From contig NC_089276.1 in the NCBI RefSeq assembly GCF_963678975.1, positions 23,791,059-23,855,058 of the forward strand: 64,000 nt of DNA, given 5' to 3'. Each line of letters opens with the position of its first letter. Position 1 is the stretch's first letter. This stretch comes from Dysidea avara (Eukaryota; Porifera; Demospongiae; Dictyoceratida; Dysideidae). This document shows, one piece after another, positions 9,875 to 21,462 of this stretch. The notes under the pieces are model-generated. The model was not told the DNA's origin. It ran no database searches and was given only the letters and a program-made list of their open reading frames with translations. Made by a program: the position numbers and the translations under genes.

Positions 9875-11881
9875 TGTATGTATTATATGTTTGAGAATTA
9901 GGAAAGCAAAGTTATAGTGATCAAAAATCAAAGTACGTACATCCGTGATGATTCAACAGCATTATGCTCCAAATTTATCATGTTACCAGTGAATTGTACA
10001 TCATTCAAAATCAAACTAACACTTGTGACCACCAGTGGGTAGCTACACTACAGTGTATACAATAATACTGATTTAATGCTCCTGATTATTCATAACTATT
10101 ATACTTTTCTATAATGTACGTATCACCATTATGTTCTTTGCAATGAAGTACTCCTTCACAGAATAAATCTGTGAACGTGCATAAAACTTTTTCCATTGTT
10201 ATCGCAATTTTAATTGACTTCATGTGTGGATTTATCTCTATGACATCAATTACATTAGTCAAGAAAATCTTGTGACTTTCGTAGATGTATAAAACTTCAA
10301 TATAAGCATATTTGAAACCATCTACTGCTGAGTCCCTTCTTATTTGAATAACTGCATTAATTCTGTACTCGATTCCATGAATCTTAGCACCCTTTGCCCT
10401 AAGATGGTTTTTTTTTTATCGCAATCGGCAGTGCATACACTAGTGACTAGTCACATTAACCTTATTACCTGTATATAAAACCATCATGGTTTGGTTCTCC
10501 ACAAAGCTCACATATTTCATTCAATGAAACTGTCCAACACAATATGTGACTCTGCAAGTTAATGTCAAAACATGGTAGTAAATTTTGTGTAGCATGCCTT
10601 TCACATGTATATAAAAGTAATACTTTTCTGATTTATTAGAAACATTAATCAGGGAAGGTAGAAATTGGTGTGTGTGGAATGCTTTCAATATACATGCACA
10701 TTTGATTCACTATTACACACACATAGCAAAAGAACAGCTGCACATGTATCACACAATTGATCAGCTTTACATGTCTGTTGACTGAGCCACTACCTGTGCA
10801 ATATAGTCAGGTGCCCAAGTGTCAAGTTCCTCCTGGAGTTGGGCGATATCCCATGCATAGGAGATGGTGAAGGTGAGTTACACAAAGTTCTACCTGAATT
10901 GCTTAATCAAGAGTTTATTGTTGAAGTTTGCATCATGTTTTGTTTGTGCATGTGTGCATGTGTTTATGGGAAGCAAGATAATTCCCAACTGTACATGTTT
11001 TACTTAGTGGGTAATGCATCAGGTAGAACTTCAGGTACCCACACCTTTATCTTTAAGACGTGATACAGCCTACTAGTCCTTTTCAAGGTAAAAAAGGTGC
11101 ACAGGTGTCCTAGTGCTGGTTCACTGTACAGTTAGGCATATCATACTTATGCTAGGCAAATGCTGCTTGTGTGTGTGTGTGTGTGTTTTTTTTTTTTAAG
11201 AACCTGGAAGATTTTCCTGCTCTGACTCCTAGTACCTGCAGTACTAGTGAGTATAGCACACAGCTGCAGGTGTCCCATGAGTGCATTAGTGGTAGCCAAA
11301 GGTTATGATTTACTTTTTCGTGCATTGTGTCTGTGTCTGTGTGAGTGCTAACTACAATGCCTTTCCATTACACGGTGCACTGGTGATACAATTGTATAAT
11401 ATCTAGCACTGTATGAAGTTTTAATGAACTGCCTTATTGAAAAATTCAAGTTCAAAAAACAAGTCAGGTTAGAATTTAAGTCATGTATTATGCTGTGTTT
11501 GCTCTATTCCAGTGTAAATTTGCCTTTTAAAATTATTTTGTTATGCATAATAGTATAGGAATATCAAAAGCATCTTTTGAGTTGTAAGTGTAGTGTGAGT
11601 TTGCGACGTACATGTATGGTACCTGAAATAATATCATCACCACGGTAAAGATAATTTGAGCTGGTCTGTCCTGGTCTTGTCAATAACTGAAAAGCCATCC
11701 ACTGTTGGTGATGTGTTGCTACAGTAAATGGGACATTTTAAAAGCATTTCAATACAAATCCTTTGATTTGAGCGTTTTTTGATTCAAAATGTATACACCA
11801 ATGATTTCTTAGTGGACCAAAGCTAAATGAAGAACAAAAGGTTCATGTAAGTATGAAATAATAATCAGTTGTACTTCTTAC
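9875..11881. other. no gene recognised; contains GT microsatellite
   Basis: Mostly AT-rich DNA. A (GT)n run followed by a poly-T tract sits at about 11168-11199. A short candidate exon near 10838-10875 (after GGAG, before a GTGAGT donor) is too weak to call. Confidence 0.4.
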
Positions 11882-12135
11882 AGTGCAAATTGTTCCGGAA
11901 AATGAGAAAAATAATGCATCTTGGGTAAGATGGATGCACTTGGGTACAGATGACAAAATGCCTCTAGATAAGTTTCAACTATCCATGCTAACTTTATTGT
12001 GTCAGACTGCTTTACTTCAAGGGAACTACTAATACTACATATGTCCCACAGCAGTAAGAAACATTCCCAGTGCTGATCGCTTGTTTCTACTAATGGTTCA
12101 ACAATAAATGGTAACAATTGTACCAAAGTCATCAT
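11882..12135 (-). CDS. exon of a transposon-associated or unknown protein
   Basis: Minus-strand exon with both splice sites: TTCTCAG before ATGATGACTTTG, and GCACT|GTAAGAAG at the other end. It reads VQLLPFIVEPLV, a Trp-containing middle, then HLYPSASILPKMHYFSHFPE. A pattern of LLP...W..LL...I.........LYP...L.PKMH...H.P is familiar from uncharacterised proteins that occur in many copies in cnidarian and sponge genomes and are often transposon-linked. That resemblance is from memory and needs a search. Neighbouring exons were not found with confidence. Confidence 0.5.
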
Positions 12136-12739
12136 CTGAGAAGCTGCATAACATAATAATTATGCACATTATATGTATAATCAATGACTTCATAATAGAG
12201 AGAGTATACTCATGCAATGCTGTCTAAAAAATCATCACTTGAAGGTAACAAACAGGTAATAAAACTTGCCTTGAGCATGCACACTTAAATATTATGCTAT
12301 TCAAATACCGTTATTTTTTTCAAACACAGGGCATACTCCAATGAATGTCTCCTCAAAGTCTTATGATGATCAATGCATGCAATGTCAACATCTATATCAA
12401 TCAGGGAGGCCAAGTGACCAGTTTGAATATAGTTATGATTAATTTTTGACATGATGCAATCACTTTACACAGTGTGTTGTATACTCTCCCTCCCTACTAC
12501 AAACTTGTATTAATGCTTTACAGCACAAGTGCTGAAGGTCTGTAGGACACCTGATCCTACAGCCTGTTTAAAGCTGTTACATAAGGTGTATTTGAAAAGT
12601 TGGGCAAAGGAGAAAAAATTCCAAGACTGGACCTAGGTAGCTAGCCTCGAACCTGCAGCCATCCGATTAACAAACTCTTAAAGAAAGAAATAATGATACA
12701 AAATACTGTGTAACAAACTATCGTTTGGTTTGTGCTTTG
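12136..12739. other. no firm gene; weak upstream coding hint on minus strand
   Basis: Between about 12330 and 12425 the minus strand reads openly (HLASLIDIDVDIACIDHHKT and onward) and might be another exon of the 11882-12135 gene, but I could not place splice sites. The rest is AT-rich with a few inverted words (GTCTGTAGGACACCTGATCCTACAG near 12538). Confidence 0.3.
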
Positions 12740-12991
12740 CAGCGCCCGTAAGATAATGGCTAATTAGAGTAGATCTATAAATAACTCTAATGGTGGACCA
12801 CGTGAAACCTCCCCTAGATCCGACCCTAGCGCCACTCCGCCTCGCGATCGGTTTCTATTGGACATCTGTGATGTAACGGATTCTAACCTGACCACACCCC
12901 TTGCTCTGCGGGCGCGTGTACTGAGTTGGTGGAATCAGTGCCGGGGCACGAATTAGATATCGTACAAGTACTTTACTACTTGCGGGGGGAT
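12740..12991 (+). promoter_or_regulatory. CpG-rich putative promoter and 5' UTR of the Ig/FN3 gene
   Basis: A local rise in GC and CpG (for example CGCCTCGCGATCGG, GCGGGCGCGTG) in an otherwise AT-rich window, directly upstream of the signal-peptide exon. It contains an inverted CCAAT box (CTATTGG near 12857). No TATA box at a convincing distance. The position before a start codon with a good donor downstream suggests a promoter and first-exon UTR; transcription start not determined. Confidence 0.45.
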
Positions 12992-13037
12992 ATGATACTA
13001 AGTTATCTGCTACTTGTACTCTTCTGGAGCACTAGAA
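12992..13037 (+). CDS. signal-peptide exon of the Ig/FN3 gene (exon 1)
   Basis: ATG is followed by a strongly hydrophobic leader, MILSYLLLVLFWSTR, ending in a good donor (A|GTAAGT). The exon ends one base into a codon (phase 1), exactly the phase every downstream Ig and FN3 exon requires. Spliced to 14614 the leader continues as S-V-A-G-Q-F, a plausible signal-peptidase region. No in-frame ATG lies within about 90 nt upstream. It would direct the protein into the secretory pathway. The intron to the first Ig exon is 1.58 kb. Linkage is inferred from phase, position and leader character, not transcript data. Confidence 0.6.
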
Positions 13038-13354
13038 GTAAGTTCAGTATCAGTTGCAATTGAGACTATGTACTAGTCGAATCTACGCCCATAACCTTGA
13101 CCAGCCATGTCTCACCCTGTGTGAGGAGTGTTGATGTACGTGTGTTTGCACGTTTTCACAATTGCGCAAATACCATGAATATCCATGCTTTATTTCGTTT
13201 GTCTATGTCGAGGTCTGTGCGGCTAAACTCGAGGCGGCCCCTCCGGATATTCTGCCGGCAAACAGTTACGTTTATTTGAAGATGATACATCATAATTACA
13301 CGTACAATAATATTACCAAGAGTCTAGTCTCAGGGTTACCAAGTTATTAAACAA

Positions 13355-13640
13355 GTAGTATAACTGGAGCCCTAGCAAGGCAAAAAGAAACTAAAAAATA
13401 CAATTATAGCACTAAATAATTACACTAATCAAAAGTTCAACAGATTGACTACGCTGATCCCATGATGCTGAAGCCCGAGCATAAAATATCCTGTACGAAC
13501 AGGAGATGGTAACATGAGCTGCCTGCTGAAATATACAACGTATTGTACTCTTCGATAGATGGCACACATTGCTAAGTCTTGTAACAGTCACGGGCATCGT
13601 GAAATGGCCTAGATCAGCTAACAACAACCCAGATGGCCTA
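13355..13640. repeat. dispersed repeat, LINE-tail-like, copy 1
   Basis: Matches 26095-26345 in order and orientation: a CCCTRGCAAGRCAAAAA word, then AACTAAAAA, then an A-rich stretch and a GAGCAT(A/T)...AAAAT..CCTGTA-like block. The minus strand has a 71-codon open frame (13412-13627). Probably an old interspersed repeat; class not certain. Confidence 0.45.
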
Positions 13641-14613
13641 GATCAGCTACCCACAACCCCTTGTTGAGTGCTTTGAGCTGCCACAACATGTGTCATGAAG
13701 CTAATTGGTTAGGCTACTTGTTAATTCTATGTTTCAGATCCCCCTCCGGCATTGCTATGCCTCACCACCTAAATTTGGTCATTATTATGAGTTTTCACAA
13801 GTGTATACAAGTTATAAATGAATTACTTACATATCTAGGCAGAAAAGAAGGCTAGATGGCTGAATACTAACCCCAATGTCAGGAGAAGGGACTTTAACCC
13901 TTTTGTTAAGATTATGATAAAAGATTGAGATACTCTAATAAAGCATTCAGCTAACTCTAATAATCAGGTGCATATAAGATTGTAATGAATAATAAGCTGG
14001 CTGCCCGCATTTGTTTAGATTAACTTTCTGATCTGAAACATAAAATTAACAATAAGTGGCCTACACAAGCCAAATAGGTATACAAGAGCATAGTTTATTT
14101 GATTGGTTACACTTATGTACTTAATCAGTAGAGTGAATATAGAGTAGTTACTAGGTCATCAAAACGAGCATTGTAGAATGAGAATTTAAATACCTTCTGT
14201 CTGCAACTCAGAGGAGGTACGACACATGTTAAACACTATCAAAAAAGAATTTGTGTCAATTGACTTTTGAATTGATGCTTTGTCTGGCTTTATGGGATTA
14301 TGTGGATGCCATGAATATAATTTCCAGTGCTATTCTAATATACTTATTATATTGTATACTGTGCAGGAATCATGTATGATTATAATGTACATAATAAAAG
14401 TCTCTAAATCATTACAAAACTCAGTGTATGTGGGAGTGTCAATTATGTTCTAAGGTAGTAACTAATAAACAATGTAGCTGTTTTGCGTACAGTATTGTCT
14501 ATGTCCTGTGTGTTACATATGAAAAATGATAAGTGAAAAACCGATCTGCCTATTCCAACTGTTGGATGTATATATATATATATATATATATGCTTTATTA
14601 GCTTCTGTCACAG
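13641..14613. other. intron 1 remainder of the Ig/FN3 gene
   Basis: No coding recognised. It holds one degenerate CTCTAATA motif (about 13933) and a (TA)n run ending about 14592, only 22 nt before the Ig-a1 exon, where it may influence the branch-point region. Confidence 0.4.
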
Positions 14614-14967
14614 GTGTTGCTGGCCAGTTCACAGTCACCATTCTCAGTGATCCACCCGGTATACCAGTTGATGATCAACCTAACACATTTGACTATCCCA
14701 TATTGAGTAGTGTCACTCTTACATGTATGGTAACATCAAGTGATGGGTCACCATTAGACATAGCATCATACCGATGGAGAACTACTGGATGTTATACTAA
14801 TGCTGGTCATCGTGGTGGAAAAGCAAGGTGTTTTCCTAATGGTCAGACAACACAAATTGTCTCTGAAAATGATCTGACTGCAGAGGATGCTGGCACTATT
14901 AGGTGTGAAGCATATATTGGTGATGGGGTGTATCATATTAGTAATGAAATAACACTCCGTATATCAG
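14614..14967 (+). CDS. Ig-like domain exon Ig-a1 (Ig/FN3 gene)
   Basis: 118 codons in a single phase 1-1 exon, between TGTCACAG and TCAG|GTGAGA. The frame contains the B-strand cysteine (VTLTCMV), the core tryptophan (YRWRTTGC), an additional cysteine pair (GCYTN...RCFPNG) and the F-strand motif AEDAGTIRCEA. It is an extracellular Ig-fold domain with a probable second disulfide. Paralogous to Ig-a2 and Ig-a3. It is the first domain after the signal peptide and is separated from its triplet partners by a 28.8-kb intron full of transposons. Confidence 0.85.
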
Positions 14968-15671
14968 GTGAGATGGTAGCTTGCACTACTGAGTGTTTAA
15001 CTACTTGTTATTCAATGATGGTGCATGTTGAAAACTACATTGCTTATATGTACACTTTTTAACCTATAGAAACTAACTCTTGCTGTAGTGAATATTCACA
15101 TAATTATACGTAGCACACTTGCACTGTGAAATTGTGGATGGCAAGCTGCTTTAACTTGTGTAATTGTGCTAGCTTTAAACAAACTCTGAAGCTTTGTTTA
15201 TTAATGTTCATTCAGTTTATATGTAGTTTAGATAATCATTGGTATCATGTTACCACTAAGTGCAACCCATTTAATCACATGACAAATTTCTTCCATATTT
15301 GGTTTTGTATATAAATAGGTTTTTTATTATACCACTGCATGTGTGCTTGGAGCTTATTGTTTTGTCATGACCTATCACTTTGATGAAGATGAACTAAAAT
15401 ATAATTCAATACTGTTATTCCAATCAGGCATTTATGTTCACAATTGTTGTAATATTTAAATGGGAGGTGTGGTAAGTAGTGCACTCAGGCCATCATCTAG
15501 GAAATGACTCAAGGGGGAGGGTGCAAAAAAGAATTTTATGAGAATAAGGGGACGATAGATCTAGAGTAAAGATCTGTGTGCTTATCGCACATGGCATCTA
15601 GGTGGTGTGAGGCATACCCACTAGGCATTTTACACACTCAGATTGCTTCTGGTACATTCTCAGGTAGTGAC
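14968..15671. other. intron sequence before the LTR element
   Basis: No gene. Open frames at 15126-15314 show no domain. The sequence leads up to the gypsy insertion site (GTGAC target). Confidence 0.4.
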
Positions 15672-15806
15672 TGTGGTATGAACAGACTTCATGCATACAC
15701 GTGATTCTAATGATGTAATGTATGTTATGTAACACATACTGGTTGTACCGGTTTACTTGGGATAATTGTGTGATAATCTAATCAATAGTTGTTGTATAAT
15801 CCGACA
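15672..15806 (+). repeat. 5' LTR of gypsy element
   Basis: 135 bp, TG...CA ends; matches 19704-19838 except one transition in ACACGTG/ACACATG and two bases at TTACTTGGG/TTACGCGGG. Unusually short for an LTR, but termini, PBS and target duplication agree. Confidence 0.92.
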
Positions 15807-15829
15807 TGGTGTCAGAAGTGTAATGAAAC

Positions 15830-16899
15830 ATGGCCTCATATCAGTTTCCGCCGCCTGAAATTTTTAACTTTCAACGTCCAGATGAATGGTCAAAGTGGAA
15901 CGGCACTTCGAGTGCTTTCGAAATGCGTCAGGCCTCGTCAAGGAAGATGAAGTGCAACAAGTCAGTGCCCTATTGTACTGTATGGGAGAACCAGCGGACG
16001 ATGTACTCACCTCTACTAAGATTTCTACCGAAGACAGACAGAAATACGCTTCTGTTGTGGGGAAATTTGACGACTACTTTAAAGTGCGTCATAATGTTAT
16101 ATTGGAAAGAGCTAGATTCAACCGACGAAATCAGCTCCCTGGTGAGTCCGCTGAGCAATACATTACAACCTTATACAGCTTAGTTTCAACATGTGAATAT
16201 GGAGGACTCATGGATCAATTACTGCGTGACAGGCTAGTCGTGGGTATAAGGGACACTGCACTGTCTGAGCACCTTCAAATGGACGCTGAATTGGACCTCG
16301 AAAAGGCCAAGAAGATGATTCATCAGAGAGAGGCGATAAAAGACCACCATCAGCTACTACTGGATGGTAGGCGGAGTCACGTGGATGAAGTGAGAAAGAA
16401 ATCACTAAGTGGTAAGAAGACTGGCACCCACAACCCAGCCCAAGGTGAAGGCAAGACTCAACCTGATCGACAACCCTGCAAACAGTGTGGAAAGCACCAT
16501 AGCTCTACTGAGAAGTGTCTAGCACGCAATGCTACGTGTTACAAGTGTCAACGCAAGGGCCACTTCAGCTCACAATGCTTGACAAAGTCTGCTCCAACTG
16601 ATGAACTAACTACTGAGACTGTTAATGTTGACCAGTTCCTGGGAGTAGTGAGCAGTAACACAGATTCAGCGTGGCTTATCACAGTGCAGTTAGAGGACAA
16701 GGGAGTCACATTTAAGCTGGACACAGGGGCTGAGGTTACGGCTATCTCTGAGGAAGCTTACAACTCCCTCAAAAGAGTCACTTTACAGCAAGCTTGCAAG
16801 TCACTTTTTGGACCAACCACAATGCCATACAAGTGTTGGGACAGTTTCAAGGCAAACTGGGAGTTGGAGACAGAACTTCAACAGAAACAGTTTTTGTGA
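15830..16899 (+). pseudogene. gypsy gag and protease, frameshifted
   Basis: Gag starts at 15830 (MASYQFPPPEIFNFQRPDEW). The frame slips near 15897, where the Gag matrix/capsid reading continues in another frame (HFECFRNASGL onward), consistent with a one-base indel. A zinc knuckle CYKCQRKGHFSSQC (CX2CX4HX4C, about 16537-16578) binds RNA in intact relatives, with a Cys/His-rich stretch before it. The aspartic protease motif LDTGAEVTAIS follows (about 16717). A second slip near 16835 moves the reading into the pol frame and the gag-PR frame stops at 16899. Confidence 0.88.
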
Positions 16900-18740
16900 T
16901 TCGTGGTCTCAGAAATAATTTGCTGGGTCTACCAGCTATTAAGTCCCTTCAACTTGTGTGCAGAGTCGACACAGTGTGTAGTGAGCAGGAGATCCAACAG
17001 AGGTTTCCTAAAGTTTTCAGTGGGTTAGGAACACTGGGAGAACCGTATGTGATTAAGTTGAAAGCTGATGCTAAGCCATATGCCTTGTTTACTGCAAGGA
17101 ACGTCCCAATACCATTACGTGATAAAGTACGTGATGAGCTGGAGAGAATGGAATCCATTGGGATGATTGCCAAGGTCACAGCACCAACCCAGTGGTGCGC
17201 AGGTATGGTAGTTGTACCGAAGAGTACAGGGGCAGTCAGAATATGTGTTGATCTCAGACCTCTTAATGAGAATGTATTAAGAGAGCCCCACCCCGTCCCC
17301 ACAGTAGATGAGACATTAGCTCAATTGTCAGGTGCTAACATATTTAGCAAAGTTGACGCAAATAGTGGTTTCTGGCAGATTCCACTGTCAGAGGAGTCAC
17401 AGCATTACACCACTTTCATATCTCCCTTTGGTCGTTATTGTTTTAGGAAGTTACCATTCGGAATTGCTAGTGCACCAGAGTTGTTCCAGCGAAGAATCAG
17501 CACAGTCCTGCAAGGTCTAGATGGTGTTTTATGTCATATGGGTGATGTACTTATCTTTGGAGCCACTCAAGCAGAGCATGACCACCATCTGACAGCAGCT
17601 CTCAGCCGACTGGAGGAAGCTGGAGTCACTCTCAACCCCAGTAAGTGCAAATTTGGCTGTAGTTGTGTTAGTTTCCTAGGTCACATTGTTGACAAGTCCG
17701 GGATTCGAGCAGATCCCAGTAAGACATCTGCTATTCTCCAGATGGAGCCTCCCAAAAATGTGCCTGAGTTGAGAAGGTTCCTAGGCATGGCCAACCAGCT
17801 AGGAAAGTTTTCCCCACACTTAGCTGAAATTAGTCAGCCACTAAGAGAGTTATTGAGCACAAGACGGTCATGGACCTGGGGACCGGATCAGCAAGCAGCC
17901 TTCACACAAGTTCAGAAGGAGTTGTCTCAGCCAACAGTGTTAGCCCTATATGATCCCAAGGCACCCACCAAGGTGTCTGCAGACGCATCGTCTTTCGGAC
18001 TAGGGGCAGTCCTCCTTCAGCAGTTTGATGACCAGTGGAAACCAGTAGCCTATGCATCTCGGTCAATGACAGAGACTGAACGCCGATACGCCCAAATCGA
18101 GAAAGAGGCATTGGCTGCCACCTGGGCATGTGAAAGGTTCTCAAACTACATACTAGGAAGAGAGTTTCAAATTGAGTCCGATCATAAACCCCTTATTCCG
18201 TTACTAACGTCCAAGGCACTTGACAACTTGCCATCGAGAGTGTTAAGGTTTCGATTACGACTGGCAAGATTTAATTACACTGCTATTCATGTGCTGGGCA
18301 AACTTCTCTTTACAGCTGATGCCCTTTCCAGAGCACCAGTAATGGAAACTAGTGTTGACATTGATTCTATGGCACTACAACAAGAAGTAGAAACCTTTAT
18401 AGAGAGTGTCACTTCAACTCTACCAGCAACTCAAAAGAGACTGGAAGAGTACAAACAGTCACAGACCCAAGATGCTACCTGTTCCCAAGTACTTAAGTAC
18501 TGCCAAACTAATTGGCCAGAGAGAGGACAAGTGTCAGGTGACCTGGTTCCATATTGGAAAGTCAGAGCTTCACTCTCAGTTTGTAACAATTTATTATTGT
18601 ACAATGACCGTATTGTTGTTCCCCTCTCGTTACAGAATGAGACACGTACAATGACCGTATTGTTGTTCCCCTCTCGTTACAGAATGAGACACTGCAATGG
18701 CTCCATTAGGGACACCAGGGGATACAGCGGTGCAAGCTGA
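16835..18740 (+). pseudogene. gypsy reverse transcriptase and RNase H, catalytic site altered
   Basis: RT blocks are in order: TQWCAGMVVVPKSTGAVRIC, VDLRPLNENV, FSKVDANSGFWQIPL, LPFGIASAPELFQR, then the catalytic box. Here the usual DD pair reads G-D (CHMGDVLIFG, Gly codon 17541-17543), removing one metal-binding aspartate. RNase H follows (VSADASSFGLGAVL, RYAQIEKEALA, ESDHKPL, ADALSR). At 18599-18692 a 47-bp segment is tandemly duplicated, which shifts the frame and ends this reading at 18740. The polyprotein would normally continue into integrase. Confidence 0.9.
18599..18692. repeat. 47-bp tandem duplication inside gypsy pol
   Basis: Two exact adjacent copies (18599-18645 and 18646-18692). 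As 47 is not a multiple of three, the duplication separates the RNase H frame from the integrase frame. A replication-slippage or template-jump scar. Confidence 0.9.
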
Positions 18741-19696
18741 GAGCAAAGACATCTGTGTGGTGGCCAGGTATCTCTAGACAAATGGAACAGATGATTCAGA
18801 ATTGTCATACCTGTGCTAAAGAGGTGAACTACCGTAAGGAACCCCTAATGCCAACTGAGTTACCTGAATTTCCCTGGCAAGTAGTAGGTTCTGATTTATT
18901 TGAGTTAAGAGGTGTTCCCTACTTATTAATTGTCGACTATTTTTCACGGTTCCCAGAAGTAGTTAAGATGTCAACTACCACATCGACTGCCATCATAGCA
19001 GCAATGAAGCCAATATTTTCAAGACATGGCTTCCCTGAAGTATTGTGTAGTGACAATGGCCCTCAATATGCTTCATTGAAAATGGCTGAATTTCTCTCTA
19101 GCAATAACATCCAACATGCTACCAGTAGTCCTCATTACCCCCAGAGTAATGGCATGGCGGAGAGGTTTGTACAGATAGTGAAACAACTACTGAAACAATG
19201 TGAAGACTTGAACCTAGCTCTACTCACTTATCGAGCAACACCTTTACCTTGGTGTAACCGTAGTCCTGCCGAACTGTTGATGGGGAGGTGTATCAGAACA
19301 AGCTTGCCCCAGACTGACAAACAGCTCACTCCGCAATGGCCTTACCTTGAAGAGTTTCGAAAGAGTGACCAAGCACTCAAGATGCGACAGAAGAAAGACT
19401 TTGACCGTCATCACCGTGTACATAAACTGCCAGACATTCCTGACAATACTAATGTGTGGGTCACCTCAGGAGAGACCCCAATACAAGGACAAGTACAGTC
19501 CTCGGCTGGTGCTCCGAGATCTTATATTGTGGAGACACCAACTGGCAGTGTCAGATGGAATAGAAGTCAATTGAGAGCTGTACCTGATGTACCACATCTC
19601 ACAATGACTGAGTCTACAACTCCAGAACCTAATAGAGTCATGACTCGTATACGGACTGGTACACAGATTCATCCTCCTGATTGTTTGAACCTGTGA
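18693..19696 (+). pseudogene. gypsy integrase, N-terminal zinc domain broken
   Basis: The integrase would insert element cDNA. The zinc-binding region shows a stop codon between the histidine positions (about 18707), and the clean open frame begins at VWWPGISRQM with CHTCAKE. The catalytic core has the DDE triad: GSDLF, CSDNGPQY and NGMAERF. The C-terminus carries PRSYIVETPTGSVRWNRSQL, the GPF/GPY-like tail module of gypsy integrases. No chromodomain is evident. The stop is just before the purine tract. Confidence 0.88.
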
Positions 19697-19703
19697 GGGG
19701 AGA

Positions 19704-19838
19704 TGTGGTATGAACAGACTTCATGCATACACATGATTCTAATGATGTAATGTATGTTATGTAACACATACTGGTTGTACCGGTTTACGCGGGATAATTG
19801 TGTGATAATCTAATCAATAGTTGTTGTATAATCCGACA
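19704..19838 (+). repeat. 3' LTR of gypsy element
   Basis: 135 bp; see the 5' LTR. It is preceded by the purine-rich GAGGGGAGA and followed by the target duplication GTGAC. Confidence 0.92.
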
Positions 19839-20132
19839 GTGACATGCCCCTCCAGGAAATTTTTTATGTATTTTAGACTCTCAGGTTGCTTCTGGTCATT
19901 CTCAGGTACGTACCTGAAAATGACCAGGAGTAATCTCTCAGGTTATTACTGCATAATCTTGATGCATTCTGATGCACTTTCATTAAACTATTGAAAAGGG
20001 AAGGTGAGAGTTTGTCAAGAGGGGAGAGAGGTAAGCTGCCACCATAAATGAAACCCTGGTGGCACTATTCGAAAAAGTACAAAACTTGTCTGGCAGTTAG
20101 TACATCTCATGATATGGAATTTGAGGGCTGGA

Positions 20133-20175
20133 AGCAGTGGATCAGTGGTTAGGGTTTTGAGTGTGTAGTGGTCTG
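20133..20175 (+). repeat. tRNA-like SINE head fragment
   Basis: Contains TGGATCAGTGG, a box A-like word, in a context (GCAGTGG...GTTTTGAGTGT) resembling the better-preserved copy at 42203-42270. Box B is not seen. Confidence 0.3.
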
Positions 20176-20418
20176 GCCAAATATTTCAGCATTTTGTACA
20201 CATTTTAATTTTTTCTATCCTGCTGTATTTGACTAAATTAACTGTGTGCTTCTTACATACAATTATTGCTTTTGTCCAATCTTTTCAAGCTACAAAAAAA
20301 CTTATAAAATTAGTTTATCTACATACTGAGTTCTAACTTATTTTCTATAGGGATGAAATAAATGTCACATTTTGAGAGCTAACCATTCTTTTTGAAGCAA
20401 CAAACTAAATTTCCTATA

Positions 20419-21039
20419 TGTGATGTAATCTGCAAGAATCCCACATAATCACACAATTAAACCCAATTTTACAGTAGAATATATTAAACACAAGGTGGTG
20501 AAATAATTCCGAATTATAAAAAGAAATTCTATAAAATTTTGAATTCTTGTTTTACAATGAAGGAAAGTGCTAACCACAAAAACCTTGGCACCATCATATT
20601 CCCCAAAGAGAGGAGTTCCAAAATCTTTGTTTTATCTAAGGAGATGAAGACATGAGCATTAGCTTACTTTGTGGTAGACATGTGGCGTGATGTGTGGTTC
20701 ATTCTCATCTTTTTGTCACATTCCATGGTTTTAGGACGGACCTGTAAGACATAATTTAGGCGACAGAGGATTCACCTGTTCAGAGGAGTGTGATGGTGAT
20801 TATTACATATTCATACAAGACTGCATTTGTAAGTTATAGATGTTTTATTCAGCGCTTGTAGTTTTTTTTTTCTGTACAACTTTATCTTTCTGTTGTTGCC
20901 ACTGTGTAGTGCTAGAACTTCTAAAGCTTAGGGCTCAAACTTCAGTTCACTATTCCTTTGGCCAGATAGACAAAGGACATGTAATAAAATGGAATTTAAG
21001 AAACTACATCAAGTGTGGTGTTCTTACAGATCCAATCAC
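20419..21039 (+). mobile_element. MITE family X, copy 1
   Basis: A ~620-bp non-coding element with inverted ends of the form TGTGAYTGGATCTGCAAGAA (left end decayed to TGATGTAATCTGCAAGAA; right end TTCTTACAGATCCAATCAC). It aligns along its length with 23929-24546 and 27423-28052, sharing blocks such as AATGAAGGAA, AAATCTTTGTTT, GAGCATTAG, GGATTCACCTGTT, GCGCTTGTAGTTT and AAATGGAATT. Open frames inside (20840-21124) are not shared by the other copies. Confidence 0.75.
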
Positions 21040-21462
21040 TATATTTTTTGACAGTTATCTGTGTAATGAACTAACTTTATGTAATGTAATGACTGACTTT
21101 ATTACTGTATCACATGACACTTAATATTTTTGGGAGTGTAAAAGTTTGAGCACGTGTGTATTGTTATACTTAACTGCTGCATCTGTGACTGTTGTATTAA
21201 TTGGTCGTTATTAGTCATATTACACTGTTAGCAGAGACTGGTTTGTGAAATGGCCACTACAAACATCAGTATTTCCTAGTCCTTTTCAGGTGGAGATGCT
21301 CAATAGTGGTTTCAGACATTTGAAATTTGTTCCGATGCAAACAGATGGGACACAGCAAAGAAGGTGAAGAAATTGTCTACCTTACTTGAAGGGGAAGCTT
21401 TAGCAGCATGGATGGAGCTAACCGATGTATAAAAGAACGATTATATTGTTGCAAAGGACAAA

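Larger units (their letters stand above)
15672..19838 (+). mobile_element. full-length Ty3/gypsy LTR retrotransposon
   Basis: Two 135-bp LTRs (15672-15806 and 19704-19838) start TGTGG and end CGACA, differ at three positions by eye, and are flanked by the 5-bp duplication GTGAC (15667-15671 and 19839-19843). A primer-binding-site-like TGGTGTCAGAAGTG follows the 5' LTR directly, and a purine tract (GAGGGGAGA) precedes the 3' LTR. Gene order gag-PR-RT-RH-IN is that of Ty3/gypsy (Metaviridae). Despite young LTRs the coding region carries several frameshifts, a stop and a mutated RT active site. Confidence 0.93.
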
